Source: Ophiocordyceps camponoti-saundersi (nom. inval.) (lineage: Eukaryota; Ascomycota; Sordariomycetes; Hypocreales; Ophiocordycipitaceae). From it: a stretch of 37,139 nt of DNA. How positions within the stretch are numbered: position 1 is the first letter of the stretch; each line of letters begins with the position of its first letter. The stretch is from contig PDHQ01000304.1 in assembly GCA_003339415.1 (NCBI GenBank), positions 2,717 through 39,855 on the forward strand. Direction: 5' to 3'. This document shows positions 10,877-21,456 of the stretch, one piece after another. A program made the position numbers and the translations under genes. A model generated the notes under the pieces. That model did not search any database. It was not told the origin of the DNA and saw only the letters and a list, made by a program, of their open reading frames with translations.

Positions 10877-11971
10877 ATGCTTTTCGAACAACTCGTCCTC
10901 GCGGCTTCGGCCAGCGCTTTCATGATCATTCCGGTAACCGATGCCGATGCCATTAACGCTTTGCCTGTTGACGCGGAATCATTTGGCGTGGAGAAGAGTT
11001 CGATCTCGCGAACTGTCATGGTTCCCTGCGCGCAGTGTCAGGGCGCCGATAGCAAGCTGAAGCTCGAGTTCAAGGTTGAACACGGCTCCAGGCTGCTGCT
11101 CAACGATCACCCCTTCTACCCTCGACCCGATCCGCCGGCAGGCGACCTTGTCGCCACCCTTATCGACGGCGACCGTCACGATGAGGACAAAACTCTTGGC
11201 TATGGTTTGGCCATGACCCCGGGAAAGACCGACGTCTACAACCAACTTCAGCTCGTCGACCTCGACCTCTCCATCATCCAGGTCGATCGGCAATGGGTTG
11301 ACAACGTGCCCATCGTCAAGACGCACGTCATCAAGACCGTCACCGGTGATCTCTTCATCCAAGATATCGAGCTACAGGAGAACACCAAGGCTAGCTGCAC
11401 CGGCATCATTTGCCGAGCCAAGTCCATGGCCGAGAACATGGTCAACGCCCTCGGCCGCCTCAGAGGATGTGTTATGAGACACGGTCACAGACTCGGCGGC
11501 CTTCCTGGCTTCCCTCATATGACCGAGGCCGACAAGGACGAACTTGACGACATGATGCCGCCATCCACCACCGGTGGTGATGAACATCGCCGCAACTGGC
11601 GCCTTCTCCTGGCCAACATTGCTTCTCACATTATCCTGCCTGTCCTCATGGGCGTCACGGCCGGTGTTGGTGTCGCAGTGTACGTATTGTCTCAGAAGCC
11701 CTTGCGTGATCTCATGCGACTGACATGTTGTAGGCTCGCCATGGTCCTTTGCAGCGTCGTCATCCGCCTCCACAGGCTGGTCAAGAGCAAGCGTGCCCGC
11801 CGCGCTCAGCGCGCTGGCGGCTGCTGCCGCAAGAAGCAGGCGTCCCGTCGTGAGGCGGACCCTGTCGAGAAGATTGGCCTCATGGAGGCTCTCGAGAGCG
11901 AGGAGTTGCCCCCTCAGTACCAGGATGAGGATGAGGCGACCAACAACAACAACAACTCGACCAACAACTAG
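10877..11971 (+). CDS. Single-pass membrane protein, DUF7728-like luminal region, PPxY tail
   Basis: Exons 10877-11679 and 11734-11971 give 346 residues. The 54-nt intron (GTACGT...TAG, with a CTGAC branch site) is a multiple of three and has no stop, so the unspliced frame also stays open. Residues 1-25 resemble a signal peptide. A luminal domain with Cys pairs C51/C54 (VPCAQCQG) and C174/C179 (CTGIIC), plus the LGYGLA and DNVPIVK motifs, resembles the fungal DUF7728 family as I remember it. One membrane segment (about residues 251-281) spans the splice junction. The tail is very basic (KSKRARRAQR), then acidic, and ends in an Asn run. PPQY in the tail matches the PPxY signature bound by WW domains such as those of Rsp5. 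Function is unknown. The topology is clear, the family name less so. Confidence 0.7.
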   Translation: MLFEQLVLAASASAFMIIPVTDADAINALPVDAESFGVEKSSISRTVMVPCAQCQGADSKLKLEFKVEHGSRLLLNDHPFYPRPDPPAGDLVATLIDGDRHDEDKTLGYGLAMTPGKTDVYNQLQLVDLDLSIIQVDRQWVDNVPIVKTHVIKTVTGDLFIQDIELQENTKASCTGIICRAKSMAENMVNALGRLRGCVMRHGHRLGGLPGFPHMTEADKDELDDMMPPSTTGGDEHRRNWRLLLANIASHIILPVLMGVTAGVGVAVYVLSQKPLRDLMRLTCCRLAMVLCSVVIRLHRLVKSKRARRAQRAGGCCRKKQASRREADPVEKIGLMEALESEELPPQYQDEDEATNNNNNSTNN

Positions 11972-12548
11972 ACGATCGCGGACTGCAGAAGGAATTTTAG
12001 GGGTCTACGGTGAGGGGACATACCTGTCGGGATTCCCAACTGGCTTGGCATCGCATGTGAAAACCTTCTGCCATTACCGTCTCCAGGGTGAAACTGTCAC
12101 GGTCTGGAGGAACATTCATTTAGGGCGAAATTCAATTTCTTATGGGTTTGCTTTTCCGCCTCTCTAGTTCCCGCCCGTTTGAGGCGTTGCCGAAGTAGAC
12201 GACGCAAGCCAGATGAAGTGCCTGCATGTAAACGTCATGTGCGAATCTGCGGGCACGTGTGCACGTTTGTATGCACATACGTAAGGCGACTGCGACCATA
12301 CTGGCGCATCGTATCCGTATAGCGGATGGACCAACGTGATGGCGCAGTCTTGGCAACTTTTTAGATGACGGTTCTCAAGTCTTGCAGTCTCTACGATAAC
12401 ACTTGTCTCATTGCTTTCACCATCCTGATCTCTTGCCTTTTTATACTCTCCAAAGTGGCGGCCGGGGCGGACGCATTCAGCAGAAGGGACACGGTGAAGG
12501 GAACCTCGGAGCGGCGGAGGAGTCATCCCGGCCGACGGTTGAGACAGG

Positions 12549-12592
12549 TGCTGAGGCTGAAGCCGGAGCGTGCTGAGGCTGAAGCCGGAGCG
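12549..12592. repeat. 22-bp exact tandem duplication
   Basis: The unit beginning TGCTGAGGCTG and ending CGGAGCG occurs twice head to tail (12549-12570 and 12571-12592) with no mismatch, which suggests a recent slippage duplication. Confidence 0.9.
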
Positions 12593-13715
12593 GGCCGAGG
12601 GACAGCGGGCGTGCCCTGGCGAAGATGTGGCCATGGGTTGCGGAAACCAAAAGTAATCTGGATGCTTAGATGGCAGGACGGGCCTCTTGTTCGCCTCGTG
12701 AAAATACATGCATGAGCTACGACCTGGACGGCGACATGTGTTGGATGGGGGGGGGGGGATGCAAAGGGGATCGCTGTCGGAGGGCCTTGGTCGACGGAGG
12801 CGGACCGTTTGGAGGCTGGTGAGGCTGTTTATTAGAAGCAAGCGGAGGAAGCTTTGTACTGTACATACATACAAGGCGTGAGTGAGGCGCGTCAATATTA
12901 TTGAAACATTTTACTTGGTTCGTCTAGTCTATGTATGTATGTGTATTCGTTGGTTCTAAGCTCGCGATTCGCCTCACGAGCCTAGGAACTAAGACCCATG
13001 GGTAAACTTTGGGCTGGTTTGCATGAAAGCGGAGAGATGACAATGGGGACCGTAAAGAGGCTTTTGTTCTCCGCGGAAGAAAGACGAGGAACCCCCGGGA
13101 CGGGTTGCATGGTGCCGAGCCGTGTTCTGAGTGCGGAGCTTATGAAAGTATACGACGGGAGAGCAGGCATGATGCCTGATGATTATGAAAGCTTGTTCAT
13201 AAGTCGATGTGTAGTTGCGTGTGAAGATGTGAGCAGGTGAGGAATTGCAACACATAATTGGCATGATTTGCGCCTCAGAAACTGGCGCCTTGGTAGGTCC
13301 GTCTCATGTTTTTGAATGTAGGTAGTATGTAGGTTGAGCCAAGGCGGGCCGTCGACAGGTGCGACGACGACGACCAGGGGTGGGGAGGAAACACAGTCTA
13401 CTGCTGCATGGTACTAATTTATCAAGTACGGATCCTGACTTGTTAGACTGAAGCGATTGGCGCCAAGAGGGCAGACTATTAGAGTATGTATGTAGGGCTC
13501 TACCGTTGGGACCTGACGGCCGAGCCGAGTCTGACCGCAGACCATTCCGGGGAGTCGTGAGGCAGGGCAGGTCGCTCGGGCCACCGGCGACGGACAGGCT
13601 GTCTGTGTAGAGTGACATTTGGCAGTGTTTGATGTCGTGAGAGAAGGTAGAATGAATACTAGTAGGTAGTATGGTGTGTTGACGGTGATCGTGAGTATGT
13701 ATGTATGTATGTATG

Positions 13716-13733
13716 TATCCGTATGTACGGATA
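13716..13733. repeat. Near-palindrome TATCCGTA-TG-TACGGATA
   Basis: Two head-to-head copies of the octamer TATCCGTA, separated by 2 nt, directly follow a GTAT microsatellite. The octamer recurs at least 14 more times in the window. Confidence 0.8.
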
Positions 13734-14373
13734 GAATCGTCAAGATGAATAGTTGGATGAGTGAGTGAGTGTGAGTTGAGTGAGTTGAGATGCTGGCAGC
13801 CGCCCATCATCCCCCCACCAGCTTTGATGCGCGACACAAATACATATTCATATGCAGACAAATTATACCTAACCAGGTAAGTATCCGTAGATAGCCTTAG
13901 TAGTAGGCAGTCTAAGCCTCTAAAAGCAGGGTCGCTAGAACAAATACTACACAAATAACAAGGGCGCACAGACGGTTGATTTGAAGCACGAGGAAATCGA
14001 CAATTGTTTTGTAACATTGTTTGGCATCTGCACGTGCATCAAGAGACCCAATGTTACTCTCTCTCTCCCCTTTCTGAACGAACGCCACTACCGTACATAC
14101 GGATAGAGGTATCTCCTTCAATCCTTGTCGATTATACGCGTCGCTTAAGGACCAGGGACCGACCGACCGACACCGCCGCCGCCTGGTGGAGACGCGGTCG
14201 CCTTACTGTTATCGTGTGTGTTAATCGAGAATCTCCGACCAGCCTTTTTGTCTTCTTCTACTGCTTCTTTTGTCAAAACAAACATCCTGATAGACAATAG
14301 CTTCGTCTCTTGGGGCCTGCTGGTTGGGCTTGAAGACAGGGCTTCCCTCGCTTACATCCTACCTCTTCCTGCC

Positions 14374-14419
14374 TGCCTACCTACTAACCACCTCTACTTA
14401 CTACCGAAGTAGGTAGGCA
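14374..14419. promoter_or_regulatory. Perfect 12-bp inverted repeat TGCCTACCTACT/AGTAGGTAGGCA
   Basis: The arms are 14374-14385 and 14408-14419, with a 22-nt loop. A CT-rich leader follows, with the EGF-like gene start about 1.4 kb downstream. Same core as the repeats at 6312 and 35855. Confidence 0.45.
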
Positions 14420-15743
14420 CCACGTCTCTTTCCTTCCCGCTTTCCCATCTCGCGTTGCAAATCCTCCATCTTCTCCTCGTACCTTCCCCTTCCCCTTACC
14501 CCTCCCGAACCTACCAGTCGTCGTCCTCTCTCTTTCATCTTCTCTTCTCTCTCATCTTCTCTTCTTCCTCCTCCTCTCATCAACTTCTCATCAACTCTCA
14601 GCCTCTCTATTCCATCGACCATCAGGCTGCTGTTCTCCATCTCCATCTCTCTCTCTTCAGTTCGCCATCTTCATCGTGCCGCATCAAAAGACCAAAGGTA
14701 CCCCCCAAAAAGGAGAGGGAGGGCAAAAAAAAAAAGGTAAAACACATCCCTGGTCCCTGACCCTGAAGCACGCGGCGAGCCTCAACCACCCCAGGCCTGT
14801 CCCTGAAAGAGGAAAAAAAAAGTAAAGACAGCAATAAAGTCAGACAAACCAAGAAAAGGAAAGGAACAAAGACAAAAAAGAAAGAAACTCGTTGAAGATT
14901 TGACAACCTGCTTTTCCCTTCTCTTTTAATCCTGCTCTCGGTCCCGTGCTCATCACTTTATTCTCTCTCTAGACAAGCTACTTCCTCCCACCTCGTCGCC
15001 CTCCGCCGCCTCCGTTTATTTGCCGGCCCGATCTGAAACACGCTCCCGGGACCAGATTCATGGCACGGAGCGTCCGCGCTTCAGAATCTCCTCGCCTGCC
15101 TTGCGCTTTCTAGACCAATTCTTAGACTCTGCATTACATCTCACTATCGCTCACGCCCCTGCTATCCTTCACCTTCTTTGTGAGGCGGCATTCGACCTAG
15201 CCTCGGCCTTGTCAACTTCTCATCACGAACTTGCTGTTCAGAGACCTCTTCTCATTCTCGTCGTCTGAGACTCAAGTCGTTTCTCGTACGTCACCAATCA
15301 TTCCGTCTATTTTTGCCTCCTGTCTTTCCCCTTCCTCATTCCCCTCTCACCCTTGTGCGTCCGGTGTTCTCAAGGACTCTGTCCTCGTCTAATGCTAACA
15401 TCGTCACTATCATCTAGACTTCCTCACAGCCGCCGTCACCTAAAGACTCCTTGTCCTTTGGCAGGCTCATCGACGCTCATTCCGCTGCCGGCATTTCTCT
15501 CTGTCTCATACGCTTCACCTTCATGTGTGCAGACTTCATACACGCTTCGGCCTCTTTGTGCAACTCAGTCTCGACCGAATTAGACGTGGCATTCATGCTG
15601 CGATTCCGCTCTCGCTTCGATTGACGCCGACATCCGTCTGGCACGAGGACCCGGATCCTCTTCACCTCCGGCCCTCCCCGACACAAAACACATCCGTCTG
15701 GATCGCGCACATCAGTCGAAAATTAAGGGCCTCGCCCTTCCTC

Positions 15744-15776
<33 letters not shown>

Positions 15777-15857
15777 TCCCTCCCTTTGATAGGGTCGTCA
15801 CCGGGCCGGATTCCCGGGTGACTCGACGTGACCTATCAACCGGGATAAGAGAGCCAG

Positions 15858-18625
15858 ATGAGTCAACAATACAATGGAAGCAACATGGACCGGCCGACGC
15901 CAATGCCAGGTTCTGTCAAGAGAGCTCGCGAACGGGCAATGGCCGCACAGGATGCATTTTCCGCCCCGCCATCTGGGCTGGCCAGCCGGCCGCCTCGTCG
16001 GCCGCCAGACGCCAAAGTCTTTCCGACGGCTCCTGGACCGATGGACTCGCCTCACTGGCCGCTGCCCGGCCCTCCCGTCCCGCCGGGCATGGTGAGCCGA
16101 TGGTCGCAGTCAAATAGGGAGTCTACTATGCTACCTATTCAGATGCCCAAGGGGCGCGTTCCCATCGCGTCAGATCATTCGTCCTATGCCGAGTCCATGG
16201 CTTCGCCTTTCGATAGCCCATCGAGACGCACCACGTCGTCGGTGGGATCCATTCCCGACTTTCCCCTCCCTGGCTCTTCCTTCGCCTTCCCGGTTCCACC
16301 GCGAAGGAGCGCTTTCGGGCCGCCACCCTCCAGCCGTCGAGGGCTGTCCTCCATGTACTCCAACTCCTCATTCGTCTCGCCGATCCCTGAAGAAAGCCCG
16401 CGAAAGGAAAGCCCACGCCCTCGGTCCCATGAATCATACGCCTCCAGCGCCGCCATCCCGGAGACGTGGGGGACCGGCTCTCCCCTACCCAGCCCGGGAG
16501 ACAGCTCAGACTTTTTCGATGACTCCGTCTCGGACAAGAGCAGAGACTCGACACTCGAGGACTTTGGAGACGAGAGCAAGCTGTTCTTCGAGGAAACCCC
16601 CGAGAGCAAGGACAAAGCTATCCTCCCTTCTCTTACGGAGCCGCCGACCGGGCCGATGCCGCCTCCGCCACCACCGGCATCACTGACGCCCGGGGGCCCC
16701 TTTCGCGACGGAACGGGCTTCATCGACACGCCGACAACCTCATACATCAGTCCCCCGTCTATCGTGAGCCAGGCAGCCGTTCCCGAAGGGGACTCCATCA
16801 CGTCCGACGCCATCTTGCAGGCATATGCCGCCGCCAGCTTATCGCCCCCGACCGAGCCACAGCCGGCTGCGGTCGATCCCCGTTCGTCGAACCGATTCTC
16901 ATACCTCAAGCGTTCTCAGAGGCCAGATGATCGAAGCAGCATGACTAGCCTGCCAGACCTCATAAGGCGCGCCACTACGCTGGCTTCCTTGATCGATAAA
17001 GGAACGCGTCCAGGCAGCCGTGTGGGCGACCTCAACGCATTTGCCACCGCCACCGCCGCCGCCGCCGCTCCGGCTCCCACCAATTACTCGTCGGGTAACG
17101 AAAAGAGCACCAGCGTGAGCATGACGGCGACCGACAGCAGGGATGGAGAAAGTTCGCTGTCCGGTAGGTTTCTTGCTAGACGTTCCCTTCTCTACGACCA
17201 GACGGTGGCTGACATGACCGAATCACAGACATGCTGGCCGCCTTTCCGCCACCCGCGCAGACGCCTCCTCGAAACGTCAACGGCAGTCAAGACTCTCTGG
17301 TCGCACCGGGCTCTTGGCGTAGTAGATTTAGTGTTGACGGACCGCCGGCCACCTCGCGGTCGCGCAGCCCCCTCAGCCCGCAGCAAACTGTCAGGAAAAA
17401 GGGCCGGCGCTGCTGCGGCATGCCGATCTGGTTGCTCATACTCCTAATCTTCCTCCTCATTTGTATCATTGTTGTCGCCATCGTCGTTCCCGTCGAGCTG
17501 CTCGTCGTCAGGAAGAGGGGTAACAACAACCTGAAACCGGACCAGAATATCGAGGACTGCCGCAAATTCCTCAAGTGTCTCAACGGCGGCACCAACGTGC
17601 TCTCGCCGGGTAGCTGCTCGTGCATCTGCGTCAACGGCTTCACGGGCTCCGACTGCAGTATTAGCGACGCGCAAGGCTGCACAAGCACGAACCTCGTTTC
17701 GGACAACGGCACGGCCAGGATCAACGATGTAACGATCGGCGGAGCCCTACCTCGACTCATCGTCGACGCCAACCAAACATTTGCCGTGCCCCTCGCCGGA
17801 GCTGTCATCGTCGGCAAAGTCAATGAGGCAAACCTGTCGTGCGTGGATCAGAACGCTCTCGTGACGTTCAATGGCCAGTCGATGGCCGTCCAAGCAGCGG
17901 ACGCCAACGTGACGGAAGTCCAGGCAGCAGACGCGGACGGGACAAGGCTCAACGCGTTGTCGGGGTCGAATTTTCCCGTGGTGCCGACCATCATCTTTAA
18001 CCCAGGTGCTCGGGTGACGATTATCATCCCGTCAATCCGGCCAACAGCGACGAGCACAGCCACGACATTCAGAGCGACCTCTACGTCCGTCTTTACGTCT
18101 CGTCCCAGCTTTACGACCACTTCGGCCCGCCCGACGGCGACGCGTACGAGTTCCCTTCAAACAACGCGGACCTTTTTTACGTCGGTCCGGACGTCGACGA
18201 CAACGGAGCCGTCGGTTTCGACGACGCGGACCTCTCTTACGTCGGTCCGGACGTCGACGACAACGGAGACGTCGTTTTCGACGACGACGACGACTTCCGT
18301 CTCCGTCTCGATATCAACCTTGACGACGACGACGACGAGCAGCGTCACTCCGACGCCGACACCCCCTGCCAATAAGTTCAACGTCAATGATCAAGTTCGC
18401 GAATTTTCGCGCGTCGCGGTGCTCTTCATCTTACAGGAGCAGAACGTGGATGCAGGCAAGACCGCACAAACGTCTCTGGAGCAATTCTTGAGCAGAACAG
18501 ACTCGACGATACAGCAGGCATCTGACGTCGACGTCGGAGGCCGAAACCGCGTTGACCTCGTTAATTTCACCGTCGACGTCGGCCAAGGCCCTGTCGGAGG
18601 CAAGAACGCTTCGCTTTCGTCATGA
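15858..18625 (+). CDS. Single-pass membrane protein with EGF-like module and Ser/Thr stalk
   Basis: Exons 15858-17163 and 17229-18625 (65-nt GTAGGT...CACAG intron) give 900 residues. Residues 1-500 are Pro/Ser-rich and probably disordered and cytosolic. They include the stretch SLPDLIRRATTLASLID, the kind of short helix usually conserved in such proteins. A basic patch (RKKGRR) precedes one strong membrane segment at about 502-526, which predicts N-inside, C-outside topology. The outer part has an EGF-like module at 546-578 with six cysteines, ending in the signature CICVNGFTGSDC. After a short globular region comes a Ser/Thr-rich stalk containing a 20-residue repeat. The conserved-looking end (VREFSRVAVLFILQEQNVD) lacks a GPI signal. 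A role in surface sensing or cell-wall anchoring is plausible but unproven. Confidence 0.75.
18171..18290 (+). repeat. Two tandem 60-bp coding repeats
   Basis: 18171-18230 and 18231-18290 are near-identical 60-bp units that each encode a 20-residue Ser/Thr-rich block (FTSVRTSTTTE-like) in the extracellular stalk of the EGF-like protein. In-frame repeats of this kind readily vary in number between strains. Confidence 0.85.
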
Positions 18626-19137
18626 TGATGAATTATCCTAATGTCCAGCTCTTGTCCATCTTTGAACATGCCGTGATCGGCTGTACATTTACAACGACCT
18701 CTACGGCCGAGTCCGAACGACTTCAGCCAAATTATCTTTTAATGTTTTGGGGAATATGCTCGCGCACGGAAGCGGCCGAGCTGTAATTTTCGACGAGAAG
18801 TATGGAGATGTTGAAGTTGCTGGTGAGGAGACAAAATCTTGTATATACAATTTTGAGGGCTCACTTTGCAGTCGACCCTCGCTCCCTTTCTTTTCCTTTG
18901 TGTCTTCTTTTTTTTTGTTCCCTTGTTGTTTTCTATTTTGGTGGCTTCCGCGCAGACGGATCACGAGCGACATTAGCGTTGGCGTTGACTTACGAAGATG
19001 CTGTCTGTAGATACCAAGGAGAATGCGGACAGCAGCATGGGAGGGAGCATGGGAGGAGCATGGGATCATGGCGGGCGGATGTGGATGGATGCTATGCTAT
19101 ATACATGTCATTTGAATGAAGACGAATGACTTGGTGG
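18626..19137. other. Convergent 3' intergenic region
   Basis: Lies between the ends of the plus-strand EGF-like gene and the minus-strand carboxylase gene. It holds T-rich runs and no gene I can support. Confidence 0.6.
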
Positions 19138-21066
19138 CTACATGCGGAAGACGCCGTAGCGTGTATCGTTGGGCTCGACTTTGTTGCGGCCTCCCATGGC
19201 GGCGTCGAGGGCGAGGGCGAGGTAGCGGCGGGAGTGTTGAGGGGGGATGATGCCATCGTCCTGCGTGACGGACAGGTCAGTGAGGGGGAAGGTTGTAGGA
19301 GAAAATAGGTTGATTGATATAAGGCTAGACTCACCCAGAGACGGGCCGAGGAGTAGGTGGCGTCGCTCTCGGCTTCTATACGGGCCTTGAGCTCGGGATC
19401 GACCTTTTTGCCGACGGTCTCCATGACGGCGGCCAGCTGCTCGCCGCCCATGACGCCGATGCGGGCGTTGGGCCACATCCAGAGGAAGCGGGGTCCGTAG
19501 GCGCGGCCGCACATGCCGTAGTTGCCGGCGCCGTAGGAGCCGCCGACGACGATGGTGAACTTGGGGACGTCTGCGCAGGCGACGGCGGTGACGAGCTTGG
19601 CGCCGTGCTTGGCGATGCCGTCGCGCTCGGCGGCGGAGCCGACCATGAAGCCGGAGATGTTCTGGAGGAAGACGAGGGGCAGGCCCCTCTGGGCGCAGAG
19701 CTGGACGAAGTGGGCGCCCTTGACGGCGGAGGCGGCGAAGAGGATGCCGTCGTTGGCGACGATGCCGACCGGGTGGCCGTGGACGGAGGCGAAGCCGGTG
19801 ACGAGGGTGGTGCCGAAGTTGGACTTGAACTCGGAGAGGCGGGAGCCGTCGACGATGCGGGCTATGACGTCCCGGATGGGGATGGGCTTGCGCAGGTTGG
19901 GCGAGGCTATGCCTAGGAGGTCCTCTTGGCTATATAGGGGAGGGTCTTGGTCGTCTTTCTCGCCGCCATTGACCTTTTTAGCGCTGCTGCTGCGAGGCCA
20001 ATTGAGGTTGGAGACGCAGCGACGGGCGATGACGAGGGCGTGGGCGTCGTCTACGGCCAGGTAATCCGTCACGCCGGAGACGGAGGAATGCATCTCGCCG
20101 CCTCCGAGATCCTCGGGCGAGACTACCTCGCCGGTGGCGGCCTTGACGAGGGGGGGGCCGGCCAGGAAGATGTGGCCCTGGTTCCTGACGATGATGGCCT
20201 CGTCGCTCATGGCGGGGACGTAGGCGCCGCCGGCGGTGCAGGGGCCCATGACGACGGAGATTTGGGGGATGCCGCTGGCGGACATGCGGGCTTGGTTGTA
20301 GAAGATGCGGCCGAAGTGGTTCTGGTCTGGGAAGACGTCGGCTTGGTGCGGGAGGTTGGCGCCTCCTGAGTCGACGAGGTAGATGCAGCTGGGAGGGAGG
20401 GGAGGAGGAGGTTTTAGAAGAGAAGACTTGGGAGAGTAGTTTTCATATGGATACAGCTAGAAAGGAGGGGAGGGGAGAGGGAGAGGGAGAGGGAGAGAAA
20501 GGGGATGGAGGAACGGACGGTAGTTTATTCTCTTGGGCCACGGTCTGGGCGCGAAGATGCTTCTTGACGGTGATGGGATAGTAAGATCCCCCCTTGACGG
20601 TACTATCGTTGGCGACGACCAGGCAGCTCACGCCCTCGACCTGACCGACGCCGGTGATGATGCCACCGGCGGGGACGTCAGCCTCGGGGTAGAGCTCATG
20701 GCCGGCCAGCGGGGAGAGTTCGAGGAAGGACGATCCGGGATCCAGCAAGGCGGCGATCCTATCCCTCGGCAGCATGCGATTGCGACCGACGTGACGGGCC
20801 CGAGAGGATTCCGACCCGCCCAGCTGGGCCTTGCGGGTGAGCTCTTGCATGTGATCCATCAGCTGGGTCATCTGTTGGGCATTGTGTCGGAAGTCTGGCG
20901 ACGACGGGTCGATTGTTGACGGCAGGCGGCTTGCTGTTGATGCTTGGTGCGAGGGCGTGAGGCGGGATGCGCTTCGGCGGAGGGGGGTGGGGAGGAGGAG
21001 GAGGAGGAGGAGGGTTGTCGTCGGTGTTGAGGAGGCGGTTCTGAGGGGTGGTGAGGAGCGGAGCAT
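19138..21066 (-). CDS. mccB: 3-methylcrotonyl-CoA carboxylase beta (non-biotin) subunit
   Basis: Three exons on the minus strand, 21066-20519, 20388-19335 and 19260-19138, give 574 residues, normal for the family. The introns are 130 and 74 nt. The first joins KLP to CIYLVDSGG and the second joins SARLW to DDGII. The protein is the carboxyltransferase subunit that, with the biotin-bearing alpha subunit, converts 3-methylcrotonyl-CoA to 3-methylglutaconyl-CoA in the mitochondrial matrix (leucine degradation). Hallmarks are GPCTAGGAY (231-239), QNISGFMVG (426-434), [13 protein letters not shown] (465-477) and the C-terminal RYGVFRM typical of MCC-beta. The N-terminus is a basic leader with a Leu run encoded by a CTC repeat. 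The gene is divergent from the isovaleryl-CoA dehydrogenase gene. Propionyl-CoA carboxylase beta is a less likely alternative; the C-terminus argues against it. Confidence 0.95.
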
Positions 21067-21456
21067 CGTTGGTGATGCCGTAAGATTGGATAAGGATATG
21101 GGGAGAGGGGAGGATTGGGATTGAGATTGGGTGCGAGAGAATGAGATGATGATGATGAGGTTGCTTTTGGTTGGTGAGATTTGCTTGATTACGCCGTGAG
21201 GGAGAGGTTGTGCCGCGTTTAGCCGCGGCTGTGATGCTGGTATTTAGCTCGTATGCTAAACGAGGAAATGGGCTTAGCAGTTCGAGACAAGACAGACGCC
21301 TTGCGTCGGGTCAAACCGGTAAGAGGTCAGTCAGTAAGACTGTATCCGTACCCTGAATCTGCTCCCCCTTTTTTATCATCTTCAGCTTCTTCGTCGTCCT
21401 TCTTCTTCTTCTTTACCTCGACTCACAAGAGTAGAACAGCTCTCACCACCGACCCG
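21067..21456. promoter_or_regulatory. Shared divergent promoter of mccB and ivdA
   Basis: The 390-bp gap holds an 8-bp perfect inverted repeat, CGTTTAGC (21216-21223) and GCTAAACG (21255-21262), with a third TTTAGC copy at 21243-21248. A 10-bp palindrome AGCCGCGGCT (21221-21230) overlaps the first arm. Its CCG/CGG half-sites are of the type bound by Zn2Cys6 regulators. A TATCCGTA octamer lies at 21343. CT-rich sequence precedes each start. Co-regulation by leucine is inferred from the gene pair. Confidence 0.6.

Larger units (their letters stand above)
11972..15857. other. Long intergenic region, no confident gene
   Basis: Open frames on both strands lack recognisable domains. One candidate small ORF at 12365-12715 starts with a hydrophobic segment and is discussed as a finding. 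Structure seen: a 22-bp exact tandem duplication (12549-12592), a G12 run (12747-12758), a GTAT repeat (13694-13718), the palindrome at 13716-13733, a 12-bp inverted repeat (14374-14419), and long CT-rich stretches (14425-14670, 15740-15780). The CT-rich part is probably the promoter and 5' leader of the EGF-like gene. Confidence 0.55.

Noticed and set aside
12164..12895. Minus-strand 243-codon open frame
   Set aside because: No domain, no signal, and it includes a G12/C12 run and a tandem duplication typical of non-coding DNA here.
13304..14017. Minus-strand 237-codon open frame
   Set aside because: Crosses the GTAT repeat and the TATCCGTA palindrome, giving Thr/Tyr/His-rich repeat translation without homology.
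16184..16909. Minus-strand 241-codon frame in the EGF-like gene
   Set aside because: Shadow of the Pro/Ser-rich plus-strand exon, whose frame is extended by a good intron into the membrane segment.
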